From NCBI RefSeq assembly GCF_039555755.1, contig NZ_CP154631.1:3410001-3474000 (forward strand): a stretch of DNA of 64,000 bases. Direction: 5' to 3'. The translations under genes and the position numbers were made by a program. Source of the stretch: Pseudomonas sediminis. Its GTDB lineage: Bacteria; Pseudomonadota; Gammaproteobacteria; Pseudomonadales; Pseudomonadaceae. The notes below the pieces were generated by a model that ran no database searches, had not been told where the DNA came from, and was given only the letters and a program-made list of their open reading frames with translations. Of the stretch, positions 17,440-25,952 are shown one piece after another; position 1 is the first letter of the stretch, and every line of letters starts with the position of its first letter.

Positions 17440-18807
17440 ATGAGCATGCAGAACAAGCCGCAGATGGTGGAAGCCGTGATGTTCTTCAGTGAACGCGGTA
17501 TCTGCAAACAGATGATGTTCCCTGAGTTCGAGGCTTTGCTCGACGGCGTGGTGAACATGCCCGAGTTCGCCGACGAACAGATGCGTGCGGTGTTCGTGGT
17601 GATCAACCCGCGCCTGCTGGTCAGGGCTGCGGTGTTCTTCTTTCTGGATTTCGACGAGGACGGTCGCCCCGATAAGGGCTGGAACATTCCTCTGCAACAC
17701 CTGGCCGAGCGTGCCGGCCGTGGTCCGGATCTTGGCGCTGGGCCGATTCGCCTGGCCTGTCGCAGCCAGTGTCCGGTTTCCTGGCATCAGATGCACCTTT
17801 GGGACCCGAGTCTGGCACCTGCTCAAAATGACCTGGTGTTGCTGCGCGATGCAGTCAAACGCAATCAGCTTGGGTTGCTGATCGAGGACGACAGTGCTCA
17901 GGCGGTGGTTGCCGAGCGTTTGCAGGTGGCCTCCGAAGATAAATGGTATGCGCCCGATCCGGCCAAGGAAGTGGCCGAGCAATTGGCGCAGAAAATGGAT
18001 CAGGAACATCGAGCCAAGACCGCGCAGCTGATTCAGCAGCAGCGTCTGCGCATCACCAGCCTGACCCAACAGCATGAAGACGAACTGGCCAAGTTCAAAC
18101 TGGCCAGCGAGGAGCAGAGCAAGAATCTGCAGGGGCAGATTCATGGGCTGCATCAGGCGCTGCGCCAGCAGGAGGAGCTCAACGCTAACCTCAAGGCGCA
18201 ACTGGCCGCCCAGGCTGAAAGTTTCCAGAGCAGCCGTGAAGACATGACTCAACAGCTGCGTGCCCTTGAGCGTCATGGTCGTACCGAGGGCGACATCCTG
18301 CGTGCGCAGTTCGACGGCGAAATGCGCGCCAAAGTCGTTGCGGCCGTGGCGGAGTACAAGGAACAGATCGCCATTCGTGACGTTGAACTTGCCTATCGCA
18401 ACGAGCTGGATGCCCAGTTGCAAGCGGAAATCGAGCGCCTCAAGCGTGAGCGCGATGCATTCGCCAGTCAGGGCGGTGACCAGGTGCTGGATCGTCTGGC
18501 CAAGCTTGGTGTGGTGTTCGTGGTGTACCACCCGGGCGCTGGGCACCTGACCATTCCTCTCCAGGACGTCGCCCGCTACCAGGACAACCCGATGGCCTAC
18601 GCTGCGGGTAAATGCTTCGTTTCCGAAGAGCAGTATCGCCACTGGTTGGCGCATTATCAGCAGCCCAGCTGCGACGCATCCTTGCCCAGTGGAGAGCGCT
18701 GCGCCATTCCCATCGACCGCGTCGATACGCCCAGCCGTTTCGCTCTGGGTGATTCGAACTGCTGTGCGCGGCACAAGGCGAGCAGTCGTCTGCGTACCGT
18801 CAGCTGA
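17440..18807 (+). CDS. Coiled-coil protein of unknown function
   Basis: A 455-residue protein with three parts. Residues 1-165 are globular (MVEAVMFFSERGICKQMMFPEFEALLDG, later FFFLDFDEDGRPDKGWNIPL). Residues about 190-350 form a long Gln/Glu/Lys-rich coiled coil. The C-terminal 100 residues are globular (LGVVFVVYHPGAGHLTIPLQD) and end in a Cys/His group (CDASLPSGERC...CCARHK) that might bind metal. There is no signal peptide or membrane helix. I do not recognise a named family, but it looks like a core Pseudomonas gene. I chose ATG 17440 after GAGGG. The stop is two bases before the next gene's TTG, so the two are probably an operon. Confidence 0.82.
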   Translation: MSMQNKPQMVEAVMFFSERGICKQMMFPEFEALLDGVVNMPEFADEQMRAVFVVINPRLLVRAAVFFFLDFDEDGRPDKGWNIPLQHLAERAGRGPDLGAGPIRLACRSQCPVSWHQMHLWDPSLAPAQNDLVLLRDAVKRNQLGLLIEDDSAQAVVAERLQVASEDKWYAPDPAKEVAEQLAQKMDQEHRAKTAQLIQQQRLRITSLTQQHEDELAKFKLASEEQSKNLQGQIHGLHQALRQQEELNANLKAQLAAQAESFQSSREDMTQQLRALERHGRTEGDILRAQFDGEMRAKVVAAVAEYKEQIAIRDVELAYRNELDAQLQAEIERLKRERDAFASQGGDQVLDRLAKLGVVFVVYHPGAGHLTIPLQDVARYQDNPMAYAAGKCFVSEEQYRHWLAHYQQPSCDASLPSGERCAIPIDRVDTPSRFALGDSNCCARHKASSRLRTVS

Positions 18808-18809
18808 TC

Positions 18810-19751
18810 TTGCCAGTACGGATTCCCACCTGGCGTCCGCGGGCGCCGCTACAACGTCTGCAACTGGACTGGCTCGAGGCTGCCGGCGTCGAGCTTGCCT
18901 GTTTGCGCCTGGATCTTGTCGACCCCCTGTTGTCCGGCAACAAGTGGTTCAAGCTCGCGCCCTATCTTGAACAGGCAGCTGCGGACGGTGCGCAGGGGGT
19001 GATCAGTCTGGGGGGCGCACACTCCAATCATTTGCATGCGCTGGCTGCGGCGGGACAGCGTTTCGGCTTCACCAGCGTCGGTCTGTTACGTGGTGAGGCG
19101 CAGCAGACCCCGACCGTCGATGATCTACAGCGCATGGGCATGACCCTGCACTGGCTGGGTTATGGCGGTTACCGTGCGCGGCATCAGCCGGATTTCTGGG
19201 GGGCCTGGCTCGCTCGATACCCGAATTTTCAGGTGATTGGTGAGGGCGGTCTGGGACTTCAGGGCGCCAATGGCTGTAGCTGTCTGGTGGAGATGGCCGA
19301 AGCGCAGTTGGCCGATATCGGCTGGTCTGATTTCGATGCCTGGTGGCTGGCTGCGGGGACCGGCACCACCCTGGCTGGTTTGCTGCTGGGTGATGGTCAG
19401 CGCAGCGTATTCGGCGCGCAGGCGGTACCCAATGATCACGGCGTCGCCACTCAGGTCGCCACGTTGCTGGACGAGGCCGGGGCGTCGGCGCGGCGTCACC
19501 AACTGATCGAGGCAGCACGCGGCGGTTTTGCCCGTATCGATGAGCCGCTACGCCAGTTCATCCTGGAAACCGAGCAAGCCTGCGGTGTGCCATTGGAGCC
19601 TGTGTATACCGGCAAGGCGCTGATGGCGCTACGCGATTTCTGCGAGCAAGGTCAACTCGCACGCGGCACTCGGCTGATCTTCATTCATACTGGCGGCTTG
19701 CAAGGTCGACGGGTGTTGATGGGCGCCAGTGCCGACTACACTCAGGTCTGA
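18810..19751 (+). CDS. PLP-dependent ACC deaminase / D-cysteine desulfhydrase family enzyme
   Basis: A 313-residue fold-type II PLP enzyme. GNKWFKLAPYL near residue 43 carries the PLP Lys, followed by SLGGAHSNHLHALA (phosphate and substrate contacts) and AAGTGTTLAGLL, the glycine loop for the PLP phosphate. The family includes 1-aminocyclopropane-1-carboxylate deaminase and D-cysteine desulfhydrase; sequence alone does not tell which reaction applies. The start is TTG at 18810, two bases after the previous stop, because no ATG or GTG nearby keeps the conserved N terminus; coupling to the upstream gene would explain the weak start. Confidence 0.87.
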   Translation: MPVRIPTWRPRAPLQRLQLDWLEAAGVELACLRLDLVDPLLSGNKWFKLAPYLEQAAADGAQGVISLGGAHSNHLHALAAAGQRFGFTSVGLLRGEAQQTPTVDDLQRMGMTLHWLGYGGYRARHQPDFWGAWLARYPNFQVIGEGGLGLQGANGCSCLVEMAEAQLADIGWSDFDAWWLAAGTGTTLAGLLLGDGQRSVFGAQAVPNDHGVATQVATLLDEAGASARRHQLIEAARGGFARIDEPLRQFILETEQACGVPLEPVYTGKALMALRDFCEQGQLARGTRLIFIHTGGLQGRRVLMGASADYTQV

Positions 19752-19773
19752 CCAGCGGAGCCTGGAAATCCTC

Positions 19774-20883
19774 ATGAGCGAACCCCTTACCCCCGAACAA
19801 CTGCGCAGCCTGACGCCGCTCAACGCGCTTTCCGCGCAGCAGTGGCGCGAGTTGCGTAGCCAGTTGGTGCCGCAGCCGCTGCTGGCCGGGCAACTGCTGT
19901 TTCGTCAGGGGGATCAGGCGCGCCTGACCTGCTATCTACTGGCTGGCGAGTTGCAGTTACAGGATGCTGCGGGCAGGACGCAGACGTTGCAGGCCGGTAG
20001 CGAGATCAGCTGTCACCCGGTGTCACCCGGCCTGCCGCGGTTGCATGACGCTCGCGCCTTGACCGATATCAGCGTGCTGATGATCGACAGTGCCACGCTC
20101 GATCGCCTGTTGACCTGGCGTCTGGCGCATCAGGATCTGTTACTGGCATTGCAACACAGTGGCGCCGATATCGAATGGCTGGAGCGACTGCTGGAAAACC
20201 CGCTATTTGCCAAGGTGCCGCCAGCCAACGTGCAGAACATGCTGGCGCGGCTGCAGAGGGTCGAGCTGGCTGCTGGCAGTCAGGTGCTTGAAGAAGGCGC
20301 TACCGGCGATTGTTGCTACTTCCTGGAGAGTGGCCGCGCCGAGGTGATTCGCGGCGCCGGCAGTGATCACCAGGTGCTGGCGGAGCTGGAGGTGGGCGCC
20401 TGTTTCGGTGAAGAAGCGCTGCTTGCTGATCGGCCACGCAATGCCACGGTGACCATGGTCGAGGCGGGCAGTGTGTTGCGCCTGGATCGTCAGGATTTCT
20501 TTGCTTTGCTCAAGGCTCCAGTCGTGGCCGAGGTGTCGCTGGGCGAGGGCGCCAGGTTGCTGACGCAGGGCGCGCAGTGGCTGGATGTGCGGCTGCAGGA
20601 AGAGTACGAGAAGGCGCACGCGCCGCAAGCGCTGCATATGCCGCTGCAGCTGTTGCGCCTCAAGGCGCGCCTGCTGGATCTCTCACGTACCTACCTGTGC
20701 TATTGCGATAGCGGCAAGCGCAGCAGCAGTGCAGTGTTTCTGCTCTCGCAACTGGGTTACAGCGTCTATGCCCTGCGTGGCGGCCTGGATGCCCTGCCGG
20801 CGGTACAGCGCGACGCCCTGCTGTGTGAAAGCGGGGCAGGGTATCTGGCGCGTTCCGGTGGGCGTACCGAACGTAGCCGTTGA
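19774..20883 (+). CDS. Double cyclic-nucleotide-binding domain protein with C-terminal rhodanese
   Basis: A 369-residue soluble protein. It has a divergent cNMP-binding-like domain (about 10-125), a canonical one (about 140-255; GDCCYFLESGRAEVIRG and CFGEEALLADRPRNATVTM, the phosphate-binding cassette with its Arg), and a rhodanese domain (about 270-355) with LDVRLQEEYEKAHAPQALHMPL and the active-site loop CDSGKRSSS. The pairing suggests sulfur transfer or thiol chemistry gated by cAMP or c-di-GMP. It follows the PLP enzyme by 22 bases on the same strand. Partner and ligand are unknown. Confidence 0.88.
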   Translation: MSEPLTPEQLRSLTPLNALSAQQWRELRSQLVPQPLLAGQLLFRQGDQARLTCYLLAGELQLQDAAGRTQTLQAGSEISCHPVSPGLPRLHDARALTDISVLMIDSATLDRLLTWRLAHQDLLLALQHSGADIEWLERLLENPLFAKVPPANVQNMLARLQRVELAAGSQVLEEGATGDCCYFLESGRAEVIRGAGSDHQVLAELEVGACFGEEALLADRPRNATVTMVEAGSVLRLDRQDFFALLKAPVVAEVSLGEGARLLTQGAQWLDVRLQEEYEKAHAPQALHMPLQLLRLKARLLDLSRTYLCYCDSGKRSSSAVFLLSQLGYSVYALRGGLDALPAVQRDALLCESGAGYLARSGGRTERSR

Positions 20884-20963
20884 TTGGCACTGGCCCTGCG
20901 GCCTATCAACGAGGTGGGTGACGCCCGCGGATTGCCGGTAGCAGCATCCCGGATTGCATTGGG

Positions 20964-21896
20964 CTACGACTGCGCCGGCCACTGATCGTTGACCAGAAAC
21001 ACCCGTTCGACCTCTCGCCAGTTCCCGGCGTGATCTTCCTCCAGGCGCACCAGCAACTGCGCCTGAGCGTCCGGTCGTAACAGCTTCAGCCATTGCTGGA
21101 AGGTGTCTGCGGGCCAGGCCTCGCCAGTCTTTATCAGCGCCGGTGCGAGCCAGGCCAATCGCGGCAAGGGTTGCCAGCGAGCGTCTGGTTTGGTCGCGGC
21201 GAAAGCATCCCAGTCGCACTGGTGTAGCCAATTGCCCCGGCAGTGCTCGGGGCCCGCGCCGCGAGGTGATGGGCAACCATCAGGCCAGGGGTAGAACAAG
21301 TAGCCGCCGAGCCAGAAGGCGGACCGAGTATCGCCCAACTGCAGCTCGTTCAGGGGCGCGCGTGCCTCGCGGCGCGACGACAGGGGCAACTGGTGTTGCG
21401 CGAGGTGACCGAGTTTCAGGTCAAGCCGATCATGGCTGCCGGGGCCGAGCCAGTCCGCCGCGTCGCTACCGCGCGTGCCCAGGTAGAACTTCACCGCCAA
21501 CTCCAGGTGATGCTCGCCTTCCGCGTCGCGCAATAGCAGGTCCAACTCGCCCAGTGTCTGGCCGTTCTGACGGATCGGCAGGTTGGCGGCGACGACCTCG
21601 ACATCCGGCGCCGCGTGCAGGGCGAACTGCCACAGGCGTTCGTAACAAAGGCCGAGGCGGCGCACCGGTTTCGCGGCCAGCCAGGCATGCAGGGCACCGG
21701 CATCGTTGTCCTGCTGTACGAGCCAGTCAGTCAGCCGCTGCGGTTGCTGCGTCCAGCAACTGGCCTGTAGCGGATGACGCTGGACTTTCGTGGTCTCACC
21801 CAGCATGGGTGGCGAGAGCAGCGCCCAGGCCAGGTCACGCACAGCCGGGGTACGCAAGCCCAGCAGCAGATCGTGCAGCGAGTCAGGAGCAGTCAT
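20964..21896 (-). CDS. DUF1853 family protein
   Basis: A 310-residue cytoplasmic protein of unknown function. It shows the DUF1853 pattern: LRTPAVRDLAWALLSPPML at the N terminus, LGLCYERLWQFAL, GELDLLLRDAEGEHHLELAVKFYLG, which resembles the acidic core of a nuclease-like fold, then LGPGSHDRLDLKLGHLAQHQL and LGGYLFYPW. The GELDLL...HLELAVKF stretch is reminiscent of restriction-endonuclease-like (PD-D/ExK) proteins; that is a guess. ATG 21896 is used; the frame stays open far upstream only because it is antisense to nadK and its neighbours. It is divergent from nadK across 96 bases. Confidence 0.83.
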   Translation of the reverse strand: MTAPDSLHDLLLGLRTPAVRDLAWALLSPPMLGETTKVQRHPLQASCWTQQPQRLTDWLVQQDNDAGALHAWLAAKPVRRLGLCYERLWQFALHAAPDVEVVAANLPIRQNGQTLGELDLLLRDAEGEHHLELAVKFYLGTRGSDAADWLGPGSHDRLDLKLGHLAQHQLPLSSRREARAPLNELQLGDTRSAFWLGGYLFYPWPDGCPSPRGAGPEHCRGNWLHQCDWDAFAATKPDARWQPLPRLAWLAPALIKTGEAWPADTFQQWLKLLRPDAQAQLLVRLEEDHAGNWREVERVFLVNDQWPAQS

Positions 21897-21992
21897 CACC
21901 CGAGCATAGCGCAGTAACAGTGCTGGTTTGCTGCCGCCCAGGCCTTTGGCCGATAATCTCTCTTCGTTTCTTATCTGTCTGGCGGGAGTCCC

Positions 21993-22880
21993 ATGGAGCA
22001 ATTTCGCAATGTCGGCATCATCGGGCGCCTGGGCAGCACGCGGGTGCTGGAAACCGTGCGGCGACTCAAGCGCTTTCTGATCGACCGCCACCTGCATGTG
22101 ATCCTCGAGGACACCATCGCCGACCTGCTGCCTGGGCATGGCCTGCAGACCTCCTCGCGCAAGATGCTCGGCGAGGTCTGCGACCTGGTGATCGTCGTCG
22201 GCGGCGACGGCAGCATGCTCGGCGCGGCGCGCGCCCTGGCGCGGCACAAGGTACCGGTGCTGGGGATCAACCGCGGCAGCCTGGGCTTTCTCACCGATAT
22301 TCGCCCCGATGAGCTGGAGCTCAAGGTGGCGCAGGTGCTTGAAGGCCACTACCTCACCGAGAACCGTTTTCTGCTGGAGGCCGAGGTGCGCCGCCAGGGC
22401 GAGGCCATCGGCCAGGGCGATGCACTCAACGACGTGGTACTGCACCCCGGCAAGTCGACGCGGATGATCGAGTTCGAGCTGTATATCGACGGCCAGTTCG
22501 TCTGCAGCCAGAAGGCCGACGGCCTGATCGTCGCCACGCCCACGGGTTCTACCGCCTATGCGCTGTCTGCTGGCGGGCCGATCATGCATCCCAAGCTCGA
22601 TGCCATCGTGGTGGTGCCGATGTACCCGCATACGCTGTCCAGCCGGCCTATCGTGGTCGACGGCAACAGCGAGCTGAAGGTGGTGGTATCGCCGGACATG
22701 ACCATCTATCCGCAGGTTTCCTGCGACGGCCAGAACCACTTCACCTGTGCGCCGGGCGACACCCTGCACGTGGCGAAGAAAGCGCAGAAACTGCGCCTGA
22801 TCCATCCGCTGGATCATAACTACTACGAGGTCTGCCGCACCAAGCTGGGTTGGGGCAGCCGCCTGGGAGGGCAGGACTGA
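21993..22880 (+). CDS. nadK: NAD kinase
   Basis: Phosphorylates NAD to NADP in the cytoplasm. The 295-residue protein has the signature VVGGDGSMLGAAR near residue 70, followed by GINRGSLGFLTD near 93, the Asn-Asp motif ALNDVVLHPGK and the second Gly-rich stretch ADGLIVATPTGSTAYALSAGGPIM. Length and motifs match E. coli NadK (292 aa). Its stop is directly followed by the ATG of the metallophosphoesterase, giving a three-gene operon with the rhomboid protease. Confidence 0.97.
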   Translation: MEQFRNVGIIGRLGSTRVLETVRRLKRFLIDRHLHVILEDTIADLLPGHGLQTSSRKMLGEVCDLVIVVGGDGSMLGAARALARHKVPVLGINRGSLGFLTDIRPDELELKVAQVLEGHYLTENRFLLEAEVRRQGEAIGQGDALNDVVLHPGKSTRMIEFELYIDGQFVCSQKADGLIVATPTGSTAYALSAGGPIMHPKLDAIVVVPMYPHTLSSRPIVVDGNSELKVVVSPDMTIYPQVSCDGQNHFTCAPGDTLHVAKKAQKLRLIHPLDHNYYEVCRTKLGWGSRLGGQD

Positions 22881-23855
22881 ATGTCCCTCGACCCCCATCG
22901 TGGCTATGACCTGATCGGTGATATCCACGGTTGTGCGCGCACCCTCGAACGTCTGCTCGATCGCCTGGGTTATAGCCAGCAGGGCGGCGTGTGGCGCCAT
23001 CCGACGCGCATGGCGCTCTTCCTCGGTGACCTGGTCGACCGCGGCCCGGGCATTCGCGAGGCCCTGCACCTGGTGCACGATATGGTCCGCGCCGGCCAGG
23101 CGCTGTGCATCATGGGCAATCACGAGTTTTACGCGCTGGGCTGGAGCACGCCGGCACCGCCAGGCAGCGGGCGTCACTACGTGCGCGAACACAGCCCGCG
23201 CCACCAGCGCCTGATGCGCGAGACATTGGCGCAGTTCGAGGATCATCCGCAGGAGTGGCGCGAGTTCCTCCGCTGGTTCTACGAGATGCCACTGTTCATC
23301 GACGCCGGGCGCTTCCGCGTCGTGCACGCCTGCTGGGATGCCGAGCTGATCGCACCACTGCAGGCGCAATTTCCCGATGGCTGTATCGACGAGCATTTCC
23401 TGCAGGCCTCGGCCGTGCCCGGCAGTTTCGCCAACATGGCGCTCGATCGCCTGCTGCGCGGCACCGACATGCGCCTGCCGCACGGCCTGACCCTGACCAG
23501 CGGTGATGGCTTCACGCGTTCCTACTTCCGCACCAAATTCTGGGAGGAGGACCCGAAGACCTATGGCGATATCGTCTTCCAGCCCGATGCCTTGCCGGAG
23601 CTGGCGGCGCAGACGCCGCTGACCGAGCTGCAGAAGGATGAATTGCTCAGGTACGGTGCGCACGAGCCATTGCTGTTCGTCGGGCACTACTGGCGGCGGG
23701 GCAAGCCGGCGCCGATTCGGCCCAATCTGGCCTGCCTGGACTACAGCGCAGTGGTCGGCGGCCGCCTGGTGGCTTATCGCCTGGATCAGGAAACACGTCT
23801 TGATGCGGGCAAATTCGTCTGGGTCGATGTCGACCCGCAGGAGGCGCCGCGATGA
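22881..23855 (+). CDS. PPP-type metallophosphoesterase
   Basis: A 324-residue calcineurin-like phosphoesterase. The di-metal motifs appear in order: DLIGDIHGC near residue 10, FLGDLVDRGPG near 50, MGNHEFYALG near 75, and later VHACWD and VGHYWRRG for the C-terminal His ligands. PPP-like members can be protein phosphatases or diadenosine tetraphosphatases; the substrate here is open. It starts on the base after the nadK stop, and its own stop overlaps the rhomboid start by four bases, so all three are translated together. Confidence 0.9.
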   Translation: MSLDPHRGYDLIGDIHGCARTLERLLDRLGYSQQGGVWRHPTRMALFLGDLVDRGPGIREALHLVHDMVRAGQALCIMGNHEFYALGWSTPAPPGSGRHYVREHSPRHQRLMRETLAQFEDHPQEWREFLRWFYEMPLFIDAGRFRVVHACWDAELIAPLQAQFPDGCIDEHFLQASAVPGSFANMALDRLLRGTDMRLPHGLTLTSGDGFTRSYFRTKFWEEDPKTYGDIVFQPDALPELAAQTPLTELQKDELLRYGAHEPLLFVGHYWRRGKPAPIRPNLACLDYSAVVGGRLVAYRLDQETRLDAGKFVWVDVDPQEAPR

Positions 23856-24712
23856 CGACAGTAGAAGTGCTGCGCTTGCCGCTGGATACCGACTTGAGCG
23901 GCTTCGTTGGCCTGTTACAGCGTTTGAACGTGCCGCACCGGGTGGCGGAAGAGGGCGGTGAGCAGGTGCTCTGGGTGCCAGGTGAACAGCTTGCCGGGCA
24001 GGTGCGCGAGCTTTATGCGCGTCACCCGCAGGGCGACGCCGGTGGAGAGTTGCCGGCAAGCGCTGGGCCTGTGCGGGACGGCTTCTTCACGCAGCTGCAG
24101 CGCAGTCCGTTTACGGCACTGGTGCTGCTGGCGACCTTCATCGTCTTTGCCGTGACCTTGGCGGGCGAGAATTTTTCCACTATCCGCTGGCTGAGCTTCG
24201 TCGATTTTCGTATCGACGGTGAGCGCATCTATCTGACCTATCTGGATGCCACTTTGGGCAGCGGTCAGTGGTGGCGCCTGATCACGCCGATGCTGATTCA
24301 CTTCGGCTGGCTGCACCTGGCGATGAACAGCCTGTGGTACTGGGAGCTGGGGCGGCGGATCGAGTTTCGTCAGGGGGCCATTGGCCTGCTCGGGCTGACC
24401 TTGCTGTTCGGCCTGGCGTCGAACTTCGCCCAATACTGGTGGGCTGGGCCGTCGTTGTTCGGCGGGTTGTCTGGCGTGCTTTATGGCCTGCTCGGGCATT
24501 GCTGGATCTACCAGCGCCTGGCACCGAATCCGGCCTACCGGCTGCCGCCCGGCGTATTGGTGATGATGCTGATCTGGCTGGTTGTTTGTATGACCGGCAT
24601 CTTCGAAACCCTGGGGGTTGGCGCTATCGCCAACGGCGCGCACCTCGGTGGCCTGCTCATCGGCTGCCTGACGGGGCTGCTTGGCGGTATGCTGGCCCGA
24701 CGTAGTGCTTGA
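23852..24712 (+). CDS. Rhomboid intramembrane serine protease (GlpG-like)
   Basis: Inner-membrane protease of 286 residues with a cytoplasmic N domain (about 1-75, rhomboid_N-like, DLSGFVGLLQRLNVPHRV) and six membrane helices from about residue 88. The catalytic Ser is in FGGLSGVLYGLLGH near 212 and the His in NGAHLGGLLIG near 263. HFGWLHLAMNSLWYWELGRRIE carries the family HxxxN oxyanion motif and the L1-loop region. The ATG overlaps the metallophosphoesterase stop (ATGA). Confidence 0.93.
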   Translation: MTTVEVLRLPLDTDLSGFVGLLQRLNVPHRVAEEGGEQVLWVPGEQLAGQVRELYARHPQGDAGGELPASAGPVRDGFFTQLQRSPFTALVLLATFIVFAVTLAGENFSTIRWLSFVDFRIDGERIYLTYLDATLGSGQWWRLITPMLIHFGWLHLAMNSLWYWELGRRIEFRQGAIGLLGLTLLFGLASNFAQYWWAGPSLFGGLSGVLYGLLGHCWIYQRLAPNPAYRLPPGVLVMMLIWLVVCMTGIFETLGVGAIANGAHLGGLLIGCLTGLLGGMLARRSA

Positions 24713-24727
24713 TCCGACTTTAGACCT

Positions 24728-24783
24728 GTAGGGCGGGTGCAACCCGCCAGCTCTGTGTTTCGGCGGGTTTCACCCGCCCTACG
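24728..24783. repeat. REP-like inverted repeat (GTAGGGCGGGTG family), copy 2
   Basis: Same two facing units as at 1339-1392 with one base different in the left unit (GTGCAACCCGCC against GTGCAGCCCGCC). It lies between the rhomboid gene and the DUF1315 gene. Confidence 0.87.
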
Positions 24784-24801
24784 ATTTATCTGGAGACCTG
24801 T

Positions 24802-25065
24802 ATGTCGTCCTTTCTCGATGCGATTGAAAACATCACCCCGGAAATCTACGGAAGCCTCAAGCTGGCCGTGGAAATCGGTAAATGGCCGGACGGCCGCAAG
24901 CTGACTCAGGAGCAGAAAGAGCTGAGCCTGCAGGCAATGATCGCCTGGGAAGCGCAGAACCTGCCGGAGGACGAGCGCACCGGTTACATGGGCCCTCAGG
25001 AATGCAGCAGCAAGTCCGAGCCGGTACCCAACCTGCTGTTCAAGTCCTCGGATACCCTGCACTGA
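24802..25065 (+). CDS. YeaC-like protein (DUF1315)
   Basis: An 87-residue acidic cytoplasmic protein of unknown function. The family pattern is clear: SFLDAIENITPEIYGSLKLAVEIGKWPDGRKLT, then QKELSLQAMIAWEAQNLPEDERTGYM. E. coli YeaC is of similar size. Start ATG 24802 follows GGAG. Its stop overlaps the start of the DUF2797 gene (TGATG), indicating translational coupling and a shared task. Confidence 0.88.
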   Translation: MSSFLDAIENITPEIYGSLKLAVEIGKWPDGRKLTQEQKELSLQAMIAWEAQNLPEDERTGYMGPQECSSKSEPVPNLLFKSSDTLH

Positions 25066-25901
25066 TGAGTGAATTGGGACGTGGCTCGCTGAGCAAAATG
25101 AAGGCGCACCTGGACGCACCGGTGCAATACGCTTTCCGCCTGGGCGAGGAAGAAGTACCGGTCAATCCGCTGGTGGGCAAGCACTTGCGCCTGGAATTCC
25201 TCGGCGCCATCCACTGCACGCACTGCGGGCGCAAGACCAAGACCAGTTTCAGCCAGGGCTACTGCTACCCCTGCATGCAGAAGCTGGCGCAATGCGATGT
25301 CTGCATCATGAGCCCGGAGCGCTGCCATTACGATCAAGGCACCTGCCGCGAGCCGAGCTGGGGCGAGCAGTTCTGCATGACCGATCATATCGTCTACCTG
25401 GCCAACTCCAGTGGCGTGAAGGTTGGCATCACCCGCGCTACTCAGGTGCCGACGCGCTGGATCGACCAGGGCGCGACCCAGGCGCTGCCGATTCTGCGCG
25501 TGGCCACCCGGCAGCAGTCCGGCTTCGTCGAGGATCTGCTACGCAGTCAGGTGGCGGACAAGACCAACTGGCGTGCGTTGCTAAAGGGCGACGCTGAGCC
25601 GGTCGATCTGCTGGCCATTCGCGAGCAGTTGTTCGACAGCTGTGGCGCGGGCATTGCCGAGCTGCAGCAGCGCTTCGGCCTGCAGGCCATCCAGCCGCTG
25701 TCCGCGGCCGAGGTGCAGGCGATTCGTTATCCCATCGAGGCCTATCCCGCCAAGATCACCAGCTTCAACCTGGACAAGCAGCCGCTGGCCGAGGGTACCC
25801 TGCTCGGTATCAAGGGCCAGTACCTGATGTTCGATACCGGCGTGATCAATATCCGCAAGTACACCGCCTACCAGTTGGCCGTCCACGAGATCGCCGCCTG
25901 A
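25065..25901 (+). CDS. DUF2797 zinc-ribbon protein
   Basis: A 278-residue cytoplasmic protein of unknown function. The N-terminal half carries many Cys pairs (CTHCGRKTKTSFSQGYCYPCMQ, CDVCIMSPERCHYDQGTC), probably one or two zinc sites. The middle, DHIVYLANSSGVKVGITRATQVPTRWIDQGA, has the VYL...KVGIT pattern of a GIY-YIG-like nuclease core. The C-terminal part is helical then beta-rich (LLGIKGQYLMFDTGVINIRKYTAYQL). The ATG at 25065 overlaps the DUF1315 stop. Nuclease activity is a guess from the GIY-like pattern. Confidence 0.86.
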   Translation: MSELGRGSLSKMKAHLDAPVQYAFRLGEEEVPVNPLVGKHLRLEFLGAIHCTHCGRKTKTSFSQGYCYPCMQKLAQCDVCIMSPERCHYDQGTCREPSWGEQFCMTDHIVYLANSSGVKVGITRATQVPTRWIDQGATQALPILRVATRQQSGFVEDLLRSQVADKTNWRALLKGDAEPVDLLAIREQLFDSCGAGIAELQQRFGLQAIQPLSAAEVQAIRYPIEAYPAKITSFNLDKQPLAEGTLLGIKGQYLMFDTGVINIRKYTAYQLAVHEIAA

Positions 25902-25952
25902 CACCCGATTGCCACCGGCGCCCGAGGCGCCGCAGACGAGAGGCCAAGAGCC

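Noticed and set aside
21897-24059. Upstream extension of the DUF1853 frame to over 1000 codons
   Set aside because: The extension is antisense to nadK, the metallophosphoesterase and the rhomboid gene; a proper ATG gives the normal family length at 21896.
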